Assembly: GCA_963708905.1 (NCBI GenBank) | Contig: CAVPUV010000039.1 | Coordinates: 1 to 64,000 of the forward strand | DNA: 64,000 bases | Origin: SHZL01 sp963708905 | GTDB taxonomy: Bacteria > Pseudomonadota > Gammaproteobacteria > Xanthomonadales > SZUA-36 | Direction: 5' to 3' | Part shown: one piece after another, positions 1-7,424 of the stretch | Position numbering within the stretch: position 1 is the first letter of the stretch | Layout of the letters: each line of letters begins with the position of its first letter | Notes under the pieces: model-generated | Database searches by the model: none | Seen by the model: the letters and a program-made list of their open reading frames with translations, nothing else | What the model was told of the DNA's origin: nothing | Program-made: the position numbers and the translations under genes

Positions 1-2
1 AG

Positions 3-299
3 GTCAGCGCGCGACTTTCCTGCCAGGGCGGCGCCGCAGACTCGCCCGGCCCTCTGTTCAAGGCGCGGGTGGGTTTCGAGGCGATTTACCAACAGATCAG
101 CGGAGACGCTCTGGATATCGCCCAGTTCACCTCCAACCACGCCAGCCTGACGCGGCAGTTGTATCCGCTGTTGCAGCATGAATTGCGCGGGCTGTTGAGC
201 CGCCTGGGTCTGGAGCAGATTCATTTGCCTTTTGACCTGCCGGCACGGGTGCAGGAAAGCTCCGCGCATGCGGTGCAGATTTCGGGGGCGGTGCACTGA
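3..299 (+). CDS. C-terminal fragment of an unidentified protein, clipped by the window edge
   Basis: An open frame enters from the left edge and stops at a TGA, giving about 98 residues with no start inside the window. The visible part is mostly helical, with a stretch around TSNHASLTRQLYPLLQHELR, and ends in SGAVH. No motif or family is recognisable, so no function is proposed. The GC-rich codon use resembles the surrounding chromosome. It converges on the minus-strand gene that ends 15 bp downstream, with no clear terminator between them. Confidence 0.5.
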   Translation, partial: VSARLSCQGGAADSPGPLFKARVGFEAIYQQISGDALDIAQFTSNHASLTRQLYPLLQHELRGLLSRLGLEQIHLPFDLPARVQESSAHAVQISGAVH

Positions 300-314
300 A
301 AAACCCGTAAGGCG

Positions 315-1361
315 TCAACTGGCGAAACACCAATGCCACGGCTCGTAAGCCAGCTGATGGCGGTTATGGCGCGGAAAGGAAAGCCTGAAAGAAAACTCCC
401 GCGCGTGGCGCTCCAGCCAGCGGAAGGCCGGACTCTGTTCAAATGCTTCCTCAAGCACGGCACAGCCGGGCGTGGTGATATCGATGGCGCAACCGCTGTG
501 GTGTTCGCTGAATCCCGGAGCTGCTGACACCTGGAGAATCTCCTCCATGCTCAGGCCTTTTTCCAGCTTGCGCCGCAGTACTTCACACTGGTAACTGACC
601 GATCGCCACGCCGATACGGCCTGCAATTCGATACCCTGCGCCGCCGCGGCAGCCTGCATGTGTTGCCAGGCGATGGCGGCGCGCGGTGCGAGCTGTTGCT
701 CACGGCCAAAAACGTCCTTGCCGATACTGCTCAACCGGGGCGCTTCCGGCTGCAGGGCGAGGCGGCGTCGGCGGCCATAATCGGCCGGAATGCCGAGTTC
801 AGCGCCAAGGGCGCCCACCCGCCGGCCATAAGCTGTCTGACGGCGCCGCAGCACACGCTGCAGGCACAGCCCTGGCCCGGCGGAAAGGGCTTCTGCTACC
901 GTTGCTCCAGCACCGCAAGTGGTATAACCCAGCGCCCGGAACCTGCGTTCAGCGGCCGGGACCGGCGTGACGGTCAATTGCTGCAGGCCAAAGCGGACCG
1001 CGAGGCGCTCGGTCTCCGCCACCAGGGATTCAAACAAGCCTTGGTCATCCGCTGCGGAAGAAAAAATCAGTTCACTGAACTCAGCCCGATCAAGATCGAT
1101 GCCGGCGGCGGCGAGGAGGCGTCCCTGCTTTTCGGCCAGCAGCAGGCAGCGATCGAGAATTCGTTCCTGCAAGGTCGATTGCTTGTCGTGGTTTTTATGC
1201 GAGCAAACGAAAGACTGAGGTGTATTCGCCGGATCAGTCGGCGCCGCACATTGCCGGTACCAGCCAACGATACTGGCCAGGTCATTGATTCCCGCTGGGT
1301 GAACAATCATTTTTGGGCTTGCGTGTCGGGGCATTGCGGGTATCTGTGATTGATTTGCCAT
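315..1361 (-). CDS. VanY/M15-type D-alanyl-D-alanine carboxypeptidase fused to an N-terminal GNAT-like domain
   Basis: The C-terminal half carries the M15B zinc-peptidase signature: SEHHSGCAID at residues 285-294 (the SxHxxGxAxD metal site) and EPWHW at 340-344 (catalytic Glu and third zinc His). This family trims the terminal D-Ala of peptidoglycan stem peptides. Residues ~18-150 look like an acyl-CoA N-acyltransferase fold, including a GLQQLTVTPVPAAERRFRALGY segment split by a short variable part. No signal peptide or membrane segment is visible, which is odd for a periplasmic peptidase and suggests a cytoplasmic recycling role or unannotated export (inference). The ATG at 1361 lacks a good ribosome site; ATGs at 1337 and 1310 are alternatives, the last being where the GNAT-like part begins. 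Confidence 0.75.
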   Translation of the reverse strand: MANQSQIPAMPRHASPKMIVHPAGINDLASIVGWYRQCAAPTDPANTPQSFVCSHKNHDKQSTLQERILDRCLLLAEKQGRLLAAAGIDLDRAEFSELIFSSAADDQGLFESLVAETERLAVRFGLQQLTVTPVPAAERRFRALGYTTCGAGATVAEALSAGPGLCLQRVLRRRQTAYGRRVGALGAELGIPADYGRRRRLALQPEAPRLSSIGKDVFGREQQLAPRAAIAWQHMQAAAAAQGIELQAVSAWRSVSYQCEVLRRKLEKGLSMEEILQVSAAPGFSEHHSGCAIDITTPGCAVLEEAFEQSPAFRWLERHAREFSFRLSFPRHNRHQLAYEPWHWCFAS

Positions 1362-1432
1362 TGTGATGGTACACGCAAGCGGGGGCGTAATTCACTGCTA
1401 TACGGCGTTGCCATTAATGGATGGGCGGCCAG

Positions 1433-2923
1433 CTATCCTACCGGATATACCCCACCCAGCTTCACAATTACCTTGTTGAAAATGGTTATGCCTTCGTCAG
1501 GTTCCTGGTCGGCAGCCTGTTTTTGAAGGGTTTCTTTTACCTCATCATATTCGGTCCAGTCCAACGAGGCTGTGTAGCACTGCATTTGATGGAGTACCTT
1601 AACCATTGTCCTAAAGCGCCCCTGTCTTGTCGCAGACCTGAGTCCATTCAAATAACTATCTCTCTGAACTATGGGAATGATCAGCTTATGCTGATCTTGT
1701 GATACTAGTTCGGAGTTCATCATGATTCTGGATAGCCTTCCATTTCCATCATCGAAAGGATGTACTTCGCTAATCATGAAATGAATGAAAATTGATCTTC
1801 TTAACCCGACCGGAAGGGACTGATAAACATCAAATCCCTGAACCAGGGTTCCTTCCACCAATTCGGGTAAAACAAAATCTGACCTGCCGGCTTTATTGGG
1901 TTTTAACTTAAATTCCCCAGGTCTTTTGTCTGGTCTTTCCGCCAGAAGCAACCCGTGCCTGACTTTGAGAATATCTATCAGTTCAGCTGCATCTGCCGGA
2001 ACCCGATGCATTTCAGACATATCGCCCGAAATCTCAATGTGAGCCAAGATATCATGGCTGTCCTCATGCCGTTCGTAGTTCACTTTTTTTTCAAAAGCGA
2101 TTTCTTCTGCTTCTTCAATAGTAAACTCTGTTCCTTCAATGAAATTTGAGAAGTAGCTTTCAAAAAAGGTCAGGTTCCTCCAGCCGGACTTGTTGTAATC
2201 GTAAGCGTTGTCTGTCAAATCCGTTCTATTCAGGTAGCTCGCTAGCTCATTAAATCTGTCAATACGAGATTGATCGAAAGGCTTTCCTTTCGCGTTAGCT
2301 ATGCCCAAGCGAGTTTGCAATATACCTTCTGTTGGATGAGTTCTTAAGAGTGCTGCAATCAACGTATTTAGCTCTTCAAACTCTTTTTCAAGTTCGAGAA
2401 CAAGTGCCAATTCGCTGGCTTCATCTCTGAGCGCATTAATATATTGCTCTCCACTTCGTTGGATATACTTAACGAGTTCTAACTCGACCCATTCATGACC
2501 TAGTGTTTTCTTTGACTTTTTACTTCCGCGAGAAGGAGCCAGATTCTCAAGGCAATACCGTGCTGGATTACTTCTTCTCATTTCCAGGCCAATTTGCTCA
2601 ACCCCTTGATCAGTGTTTCCAGGGGAAATGTCAAACTTGAGGTGCTCTACTTCAACTGTCCGGCGCCTTTTCAGCTTGCTCGATACAAAATACAAACGTC
2701 CTCCTGCAGGCTTTAATTCAACAGCTGTCCTTGCAACAGCAACCGGGTCGGCAAAAATGTTGCCGGCAACCTCCATCCATTTATTGTTTAATGTTCTGGT
2801 GATCTCTTCTGGATCGTTTGTATCGATGTAAATACCGTTTCGAATACGAAACAGCTCACCTTTCGTAGCGAGCCGGGATGCTTTTTTTGCTTCTTCTTTC
2901 GAAGGAAAAGTCAGTTTCGCCAT
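1433..2923 (-). CDS. Fic-domain AMPylase-type protein with AbiEi-like N-terminal domain
   Basis: 496 residues. The Fic active-site loop HPFDDGNGRLSR lies at ~388-399 and fits HxFx(D/E)GNGRxxR, including the catalytic His. An inhibitory-helix motif SNFIEG (S/TxxxEG) sits at 259-264, before the Fic core, as in class II self-inhibited Fic proteins. Residues 1-~100 (KGELFRIRNGIYID and following) resemble the winged-helix/AbiEi family found in type IV antitoxins (moderate confidence). Fic enzymes transfer AMP or similar groups to target-protein hydroxyls; the target here is unknown. AAGGAAAGGG before the ATG at 2923 is a strong ribosome site. The gene is clearly more AT-rich than its neighbours, suggesting transfer, and its upstream DNA is a 31-bp repeat array that may be its own operator. 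Confidence 0.9.
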   Translation of the reverse strand: MAKLTFPSKEEAKKASRLATKGELFRIRNGIYIDTNDPEEITRTLNNKWMEVAGNIFADPVAVARTAVELKPAGGRLYFVSSKLKRRRTVEVEHLKFDISPGNTDQGVEQIGLEMRRSNPARYCLENLAPSRGSKKSKKTLGHEWVELELVKYIQRSGEQYINALRDEASELALVLELEKEFEELNTLIAALLRTHPTEGILQTRLGIANAKGKPFDQSRIDRFNELASYLNRTDLTDNAYDYNKSGWRNLTFFESYFSNFIEGTEFTIEEAEEIAFEKKVNYERHEDSHDILAHIEISGDMSEMHRVPADAAELIDILKVRHGLLLAERPDKRPGEFKLKPNKAGRSDFVLPELVEGTLVQGFDVYQSLPVGLRRSIFIHFMISEVHPFDDGNGRLSRIMMNSELVSQDQHKLIIPIVQRDSYLNGLRSATRQGRFRTMVKVLHQMQCYTASLDWTEYDEVKETLQKQAADQEPDEGITIFNKVIVKLGGVYPVG

Positions 2924-2960
2924 AACCCTTTCCTTAGTGTTATCTGATGGTTTCTTGCAT

Positions 2961-3134
2961 AAACAAAAATTCTGGATTAGTGAACAGTATATGAGAAAAA
3001 CTCTAGATTAGGTAGCTATATATGGGAAAAACTCTAGATTAGTATCCGGCTTATGAGAAAAACTTGAGATTAGTAGCCGGTATCTGGGAGAAACTCTAGA
3101 TTAGTAAGAAAGATGTGAAAAAGTGTAGATTCAG
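2961..3134. repeat. Six tandem 31-bp repeats upstream of the fic gene
   Basis: Five copies end in GATTAG at 2980, 3011, 3042, 3073 and 3104, and a sixth diverged copy ends in GATTCAG at 3134, so the period is 31 bp. The conserved part is about 21 bp (ATGAGAAAAACTCTAGATTA plus G; copies start at 2991, 3022, 3053 and 3084), followed by ~10 variable bases. The first and last copies are degraded. The array ends about 40 bp before the fic start, so it covers the likely promoter region. Regular spacing near three helical turns suits a multi-site protein-binding region. Confidence 0.85.
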
Positions 3135-3480
3135 GCAGTGTCCATCCATAAGTCGTGACAAAATCTCACTGCATTGCTGGCCGCTACTGATACTTGCCTG
3201 AATGGCAAAAGAGGTGGTTTATGCTTCCTGTGCGCCAAGAAACAGGCATGCAATGCGCTCTCAAGCCTTCGCGGGTAGTGGGCAACTCCTCAGAACAGAC
3301 AGACTTTGCTAACCAACTAAATTTATTCGAATTTTGACCGGACACTGCTGGTGTGGTGTATACTTCCTATGCACTTGCACAATTTTCCGATTTGGTCTCC
3401 AAAGCGTTTCACCAAGTTTTGATTGGAGCAGATATTACGTCGAACCAAGCTTGATCAGCATACATTTTCCGGCTCTAATC
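3135..3480. other. Non-coding stretch with possible remnant inverted repeat
   Basis: No convincing gene is seen. GCAGTGTCC at 3135-3143 is the exact reverse complement of GGACACTGC at 3342-3350, and the flanks extend the match imperfectly. A related direct repeat (GTGGT..TAT.CTTCCT) occurs near 3213 and 3353. This may be a degraded small insertion element about 215 bp long, but no target duplication or transposase is visible. The frame of the downstream methyltransferase is open through part of this stretch from 3334, without a ribosome site or family-like sequence. Confidence 0.3.
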
Positions 3481-4311
3481 ATGCGACTGGGGCGTCTTTT
3501 CAGGATTGCCAGGAAACTGCCACAAGCTGTGTCTGGTGTTTTTGCGAATGGTGTTTCGATTGGTTACTGTCCAGTTTGCGACCGACGTACCGGGTTTGTG
3601 CTACAGCAACCCTGGCATCGGGAATACTACCGCTGCGTGCGCTGTTTTAGCAGCGCACGTATGCGAAGCTTTATGCACGTCCTTGACACTGAGTTTCCAA
3701 ACTGGAGAAACCTGAGTGTACATGAGTCTTCGCCCGCTGGCCCGGTGGCAGAAAAGCTTGCACGAGCCTGTGCCCAATATACCTCATCACATTATTTTGC
3801 AAACGACACGCTGGGTTCTACGGTTGATGGTAGACGATGTGAAAACCTGGAAAACCTGACATTTGCGGATTCAACATTTGATTTGTTCATTACCCAGGAT
3901 GTGATTGAACATGTGATGAATCCGGCGCGAGCATTTGCTGAAATCGCGCGTGTTCTGAAACCGGGAGGTGCTCACATATTTTCTGTGCCGTGGCTGAAGT
4001 CACGCGTGACAGAGTTGAGAGCAGTTCTTAAAGTGGGTCAAATACAGTATTTGAAAAAACCAGAATATCACGGTAATCCGATAGACCCGGATGGCTGCTT
4101 GGTAGTGACGGACTGGGGAGCTGATATGGCCGACATTATCTACGAACATTCAGGCATGCAAACTAACACATTTTCCCCGAACGACCGTACGTTAGGTATT
4201 GTCGGCGATTGCTTGGAGGTGTTTGTTGCATACAAGAATCGCTTTGAAAACAGCGACGACTTACCGGGCTACGCTATACGGATCAAGAACCAAACGCTTG
4301 CCACCGAATAA
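3481..4311 (+). CDS. Class I SAM-dependent methyltransferase (type 11-like) with N-terminal zinc-ribbon-like motif
   Basis: The core FDLFITQDVIEHV followed by ARAFAEIARVLKPGG is the type 11 methyltransferase motif IV/V region, with the acidic strand end and the LKPGG turn. An upstream CPVC...CVRC pair at residues ~32-56 could bind a metal, as in methyltransferases associated with surface glycans. The start at 3481 (MRLGRLFRIARK) is chosen because family-like sequence begins there; an earlier ATG at 3334 would add about 49 unconvincing residues. Neither start has a clear ribosome site. Substrate is unknown. Base composition is lower in GC than flanking core genes, and the gene lies between the fic locus and a transposase remnant, so it is probably accessory. 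Confidence 0.75.
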   Translation: MRLGRLFRIARKLPQAVSGVFANGVSIGYCPVCDRRTGFVLQQPWHREYYRCVRCFSSARMRSFMHVLDTEFPNWRNLSVHESSPAGPVAEKLARACAQYTSSHYFANDTLGSTVDGRRCENLENLTFADSTFDLFITQDVIEHVMNPARAFAEIARVLKPGGAHIFSVPWLKSRVTELRAVLKVGQIQYLKKPEYHGNPIDPDGCLVVTDWGADMADIIYEHSGMQTNTFSPNDRTLGIVGDCLEVFVAYKNRFENSDDLPGYAIRIKNQTLATE

Positions 4312-4325
4312 TGCAGGATGAATTC

Positions 4326-4532
4326 CTAGAGCGTGTTCATATTAAGCCAAACATATGTACGAGCGAGAATGAAAAAAACAGCGAAATGCGCAGCGAGTTT
4401 GTCATTGCGCGTGGCGAGGCGGCGAAATTGTTTGAATCGAGCAAACAGGTTTTCGATCAAATGGCGCGCACGATAACGCTCCCGGTCGAAGGTGTGCGGT
4501 CTGTGATGATTCGATCGCGGCGGGATCACGGC
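4326..4532 (-). pseudogene. C-terminal remnant of an IS5-family (IS427-like) transposase
   Basis: On the minus strand the frame reads DRERYRARHLIENLFARFKQ followed by FRRLATRNDKLA and ends VWLN-MNTL-stop at 4326. This is the characteristic end of IS5/IS427-group DDE transposases, where the E of LIEN/LIER is the catalytic Glu region. Only ~70 residues remain. The similarity begins at AVIPPRSN (about 4532), exactly where lptF similarity starts on the other strand, so the break is an insertion or deletion junction at ~4533-4536. No intact inverted repeat pair is seen. It cannot transpose by itself. Confidence 0.8.
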
Positions 4533-4535
4533 TTG

Positions 4536-4721
4536 TGCGGCGGCCGGGTGCTGATGGGCATTCTCGCCTATGCGGCCTATGCGAACCTGCTGTACCACAG
4601 TCGTTCCCGGATCAACGACGGCGCCCTGCCGCCGACGCTTGGCCTATGGTGGGTGCATTCGGCGGTCCTGACCGTCACGGTCGCATGGTTGCGACGCCAG
4701 AGCCGCGGAATGCGCTCATGA
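4536..4721 (+). pseudogene. lptF: 3' fragment of lptF (LPS-export permease), 5' part lost
   Basis: The frame GGRVLMGILAYAAYANLLY, then DGALPPTLGLWWVH and a final membrane-like stretch ending LRRQSRG, matches the last ~60 residues of LptF, covering its final membrane helices. Everything upstream is replaced by antisense IS5 transposase sequence. A plus-strand frame does stay open from an ATG at 4311 through the junction, but its first ~75 residues are transposase antisense and not protein-like. The stop overlaps the lptG start by ATGA, the normal lptF-lptG coupling, which confirms the identity. A functional LptBFGC exporter needs a complete lptF elsewhere. Confidence 0.8.
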
Positions 4722-5803
4722 TCCGACTCGTCGACCGATATATCGGCCGGGCCGCGGTGCAGGGCACACTGGCGGTGTGGTTGGGGCTGACCGTGCTGTA
4801 CATGCTCCCCACATTGTTGAGCGAACTGCGCTCGCAGCAACAGGATTACACCGCCGTCGACGCACTCTGGTACGTAGCGTTGACCCTGCCGCGGATGGTC
4901 TACCAGATCTTCCCGTTCGCAGTCCTGTTGGGCGCGCTGGTCGGGGTCGGCGGTCTGGCAGCATCGAACGAACTGGTCGCATTCCGGACGTCGGGCGTCT
5001 CGCGCATGAGACTGGCCGGGGCGGCACTGGCGGGCACGCTGCTGCTGACGGTTCCGGTCATGGTGATGGGCGAGTGGGTCGCGCCGGCTGCCGAACACCA
5101 GGCGCGCGCGTTCCGGCTCAGCGAGATGGTTGGGCAGGCCATCATCGGCTGGCCACGCGGTGTCTGGCTGCGCGATGGCCAGCAGATCGTCAACATTCAG
5201 TTGCCGCTACTTACCGCGAGCCGGGGCGCGCAGTCGGTTGACTTCAAGGATGTCACGATCTACACGTTTTCGGACGGCGTCGATCTGAAGTCGATCACGC
5301 GCGCCTCCCGGGCTGTGCACGACGGCGAGGGCTGGGCGCTGGAGGACGTGTCCGAAGTCCGCTTTACCGATCAGGGCGCTTCCGCAGTGCGCCTGGCGCT
5401 GCGGCCATGGGCTACCGAAGTGCGGCCCGAACTGCTGGATTCCGCGGTGACGCACCCCAAGCGATTGTCGCTGCGGTCGCTTGCCGGCTACCTCAAATAC
5501 CTCGATGAAAACGGTCTCGACGATACCGTCTACCAATCAGCGTTCTGGGAAAAAATCCTGTTCCCGTTCAGCGTCGTTGCGCTGGTGCTCGCCGGCATGC
5601 CGTTCGTGTTCGGCTCCGCGCGCAGCCACGGGCTTGGCGTGCGGATGTTCATCGGCATGGTGTTGGGTGGGCTGTTCATGATCGTCAGCCGTATGGCGCA
5701 GAACTTCGGCGATGCGTACCAGTTTCCCGCGATGCTGAGCAACGGCTTGCCGCCCCTGCTGCTGGCCGGCGCGGCGATCTACGTACTGCGACGCTCGGTC
5801 TGA
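4718..5803 (+). CDS. lptG: LptG, LPS-export ABC transporter permease, orphaned from lptF
   Basis: 361 residues, the usual LptG length. It opens MIRLVDRYIGRAAVQG, has three N-terminal membrane segments (around residues 15-35, 60-80, 100-120), a periplasmic jellyroll-like region, and C-terminal helices after FWEKILFPFSVVALVLAGM, the LptG/YjgQ family signature. In the family it partners LptF and the LptB ATPase to lift LPS from the inner membrane to the LptCA bridge. The start is the ATG in the ATGA overlap with the lptF remnant. GC content is high compared with the preceding genes. Since its partner is destroyed, it is either a decaying second copy or it pairs with an LptF encoded elsewhere. 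Confidence 0.9.
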   Translation: MIRLVDRYIGRAAVQGTLAVWLGLTVLYMLPTLLSELRSQQQDYTAVDALWYVALTLPRMVYQIFPFAVLLGALVGVGGLAASNELVAFRTSGVSRMRLAGAALAGTLLLTVPVMVMGEWVAPAAEHQARAFRLSEMVGQAIIGWPRGVWLRDGQQIVNIQLPLLTASRGAQSVDFKDVTIYTFSDGVDLKSITRASRAVHDGEGWALEDVSEVRFTDQGASAVRLALRPWATEVRPELLDSAVTHPKRLSLRSLAGYLKYLDENGLDDTVYQSAFWEKILFPFSVVALVLAGMPFVFGSARSHGLGVRMFIGMVLGGLFMIVSRMAQNFGDAYQFPAMLSNGLPPLLLAGAAIYVLRRSV

Positions 5804-5853
5804 GCCGGGCATGCGGCAGGTCGGGTCCGCGACCGGCAATCCTTCACGACAGT

Positions 5854-5879
5854 CGATGGCGGCCGCGCGGCCGCCATCG
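5854..5879. terminator. 26-bp perfect palindrome after lptG, hairpin without U-tract
   Basis: CGATGGCGGCCGC is followed directly by its exact reverse complement. It would form a very stable stem but there is no T-run after it on either strand, so it is a weak intrinsic-terminator candidate. It may act as a transcript-end stabiliser or a protein site between lptG and the convergent minus-strand gene. Confidence 0.4.
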
Positions 5880-5956
5880 GCCCGGCGCGAAGCCGTCGTC
5901 CGTGAAACCGGTTTGCGACGCAGTCGCAAGAAGGGAAGCGAGACACCTGACTGGTT

Positions 5957-6973
5957 TTATTGCGTCTCCACCAGCGCGCGGCCGAGTGTCTGCTTATCGG
6001 TGCCGAACCACACGCTATCCGTGGCTGGATGGTAATCCATATGTCGCACGGAACCGGCGCCGGAGGGAATCGGCGTTATCGAGACGATCTTTTCGGCTTT
6101 GGTGTCAAAACCAATGAACAGATTCGGCGATACGCCGGTGGCCACCACCCAAACACGGTTGCGCTTGTCCAGCGCCATGCCGTAGGGTCGCGAATCCTCG
6201 CCGGCTGGCAGCGGCCATTCCTTGAATGTCCCGGCATCTTCAGCTTCAGGATGGTAAAGACCCAACGTGCCGCGCGCGTAATCGGCGTACCAGATCCGCC
6301 CATCGGGGGTGATTTCCAGGCGCCGCGGCCGCGCATCTTTCGACGGCAGCGCATGTTCCGTGAGTCTGAGTGTTTCCGGGTCGACGGACGCCAGCTTGTT
6401 GGTACCAAGTAGAACGATCCACGGCGTGCCGTCAGCGGCTACTTTGATACCGTAGGGCCGCGCCTGCGCGGTCGTCACCGGGATCAGCTGCACGGCCGAG
6501 TCGGCAACCGTCAGGCGGCCGATGAAGTTACTCAACTGTAGCGTGAACCAGATGTGTTCCTCAGTTTGGTCGAATACCAGGGTATGCGGATCTTTGGCGG
6601 CGGCATCTGGCATGGCGATTTTTGTGACCTCGCCGGTTTTTGCATCGTAGCGTCCGATATAGCCCTTGAGGTTAGCGGCATACCACACGATGCCATCCGC
6701 ACCGACAATCAGGTTATGCGGCCCTGCCTGATCTCCCAGATCGTGCTTGAAAAATTCGCCGCTGGACGGCGTGAAGCGTCCCAGGTAGTGACCACTCTGG
6801 CCGACAAACCAGATTTCATCGGCCCTGGCCGCGAACGGATCGCGTGGTTGGCCCTTGTAGGGCACTTCCCATTCCTTGATATCCACCGGGTTTTGTCTGA
6901 GCTCGGCCGCTGCGGCGGCGAGTGTTGCGGAGAAAATTACCAGCAAGCAAACAAGCGCTGTTTTCCTGAGCAT
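5957..6973 (-). CDS. Exported Vgb-like (streptogramin-lyase family) beta-propeller protein
   Basis: About 338 residues with an N-terminal signal peptide (MLRKTALVCLLVIFSATLAAAAA). Repeated blades contain IWFVGQSGHYLGRF, IVWYAANLKGYIGRYD, HIWFTLQLSNFIGRL, IWYADYARGTLGLY and VWVVATGVSPNLFIGFD, spaced roughly 45 residues, as in the Vgb/NHL-type seven-bladed propellers. True virginiamycin-B lyase is only one member; most homologues in environmental bacteria are uncharacterised, so resistance is not inferred. The ATG at 6973 is chosen because GAGGTG lies about 9 bases upstream; an in-frame ATG at 6994 would add seven residues. It is divergent from the acylphosphatase gene. Confidence 0.8.
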   Translation of the reverse strand: MLRKTALVCLLVIFSATLAAAAAELRQNPVDIKEWEVPYKGQPRDPFAARADEIWFVGQSGHYLGRFTPSSGEFFKHDLGDQAGPHNLIVGADGIVWYAANLKGYIGRYDAKTGEVTKIAMPDAAAKDPHTLVFDQTEEHIWFTLQLSNFIGRLTVADSAVQLIPVTTAQARPYGIKVAADGTPWIVLLGTNKLASVDPETLRLTEHALPSKDARPRRLEITPDGRIWYADYARGTLGLYHPEAEDAGTFKEWPLPAGEDSRPYGMALDKRNRVWVVATGVSPNLFIGFDTKAEKIVSITPIPSGAGSVRHMDYHPATDSVWFGTDKQTLGRALVETQ

Positions 6974-7087
6974 TTTGTTCACCTCATTATCCATAAAGCT
7001 TTTGCAGTATATTCCGCCGCGGGTAAGGCTGCGAATGCATTACAATATTGTGTCTGCGCAACCAATGTGGCTTGCCTGGAAAAAAGA

Positions 7088-7375
7088 ATGACCATTGATG
7101 CCATGCCCAGGAAGACGCTCCGCCTCGTGATTCATGGCCGTGTGCAAGGCGTGTTTTTCCGCGACTCGATGCGCGGCGAGGCGCGAAAATTGGCGGTCAC
7201 AGGCTGGGTGCGTAATTGCCGTGATGGAACGGTGGAGACTGTAGTGCAGGGCGAAGCCGTCAACGTGGACGCCATCGTTGACTGGGCGCGGCGCGGCCCG
7301 CAGCGCGCGCGGGTGGAGCGGGTCGACATCGCGCCGGATGATGGTGATTACTTGAGCTTCGAGGTCATCGGGTAA
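7088..7375 (+). CDS. acyP: Acylphosphatase
   Basis: A 95-residue small enzyme hydrolysing acyl-phosphates such as acetyl or carbamoyl phosphate. The family signature GRVQGVFFRDSM gives the phosphate-binding loop with catalytic Arg, and GWVRNCRDGTVE gives the catalytic Asn. The tail VERVDIAPDDGDYLSFEVIG completes the ferredoxin-like fold. Starts at 7088 (MTIDAMPRK) or 7103 (MPRK) are both possible; neither has a strong ribosome site. It stands alone, convergent with the large repeat protein that ends 50 bp downstream. Confidence 0.93.
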   Translation: MTIDAMPRKTLRLVIHGRVQGVFFRDSMRGEARKLAVTGWVRNCRDGTVETVVQGEAVNVDAIVDWARRGPQRARVERVDIAPDDGDYLSFEVIG

Positions 7376-7424
7376 TCAGTTCAATTTAAGAATGCTAAGC
7401 GGGCGCATGGTGAGGCGTGAGGCT

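Noticed and set aside
2961..3134. CRISPR array
   Set aside because: The period is 31 bp in total with only ~10 variable bases, and there are no cas genes nearby.
4311..4721. A 136-codon open frame as one gene
   Set aside because: Its first ~75 codons are antisense to an IS5-type transposase and the rest is the LptF tail; it is a junction artefact.
5957..6973. Streptogramin resistance gene
   Set aside because: The Vgb fold is shared by many exported propellers; there is no evidence for lyase activity and a signal peptide is present.
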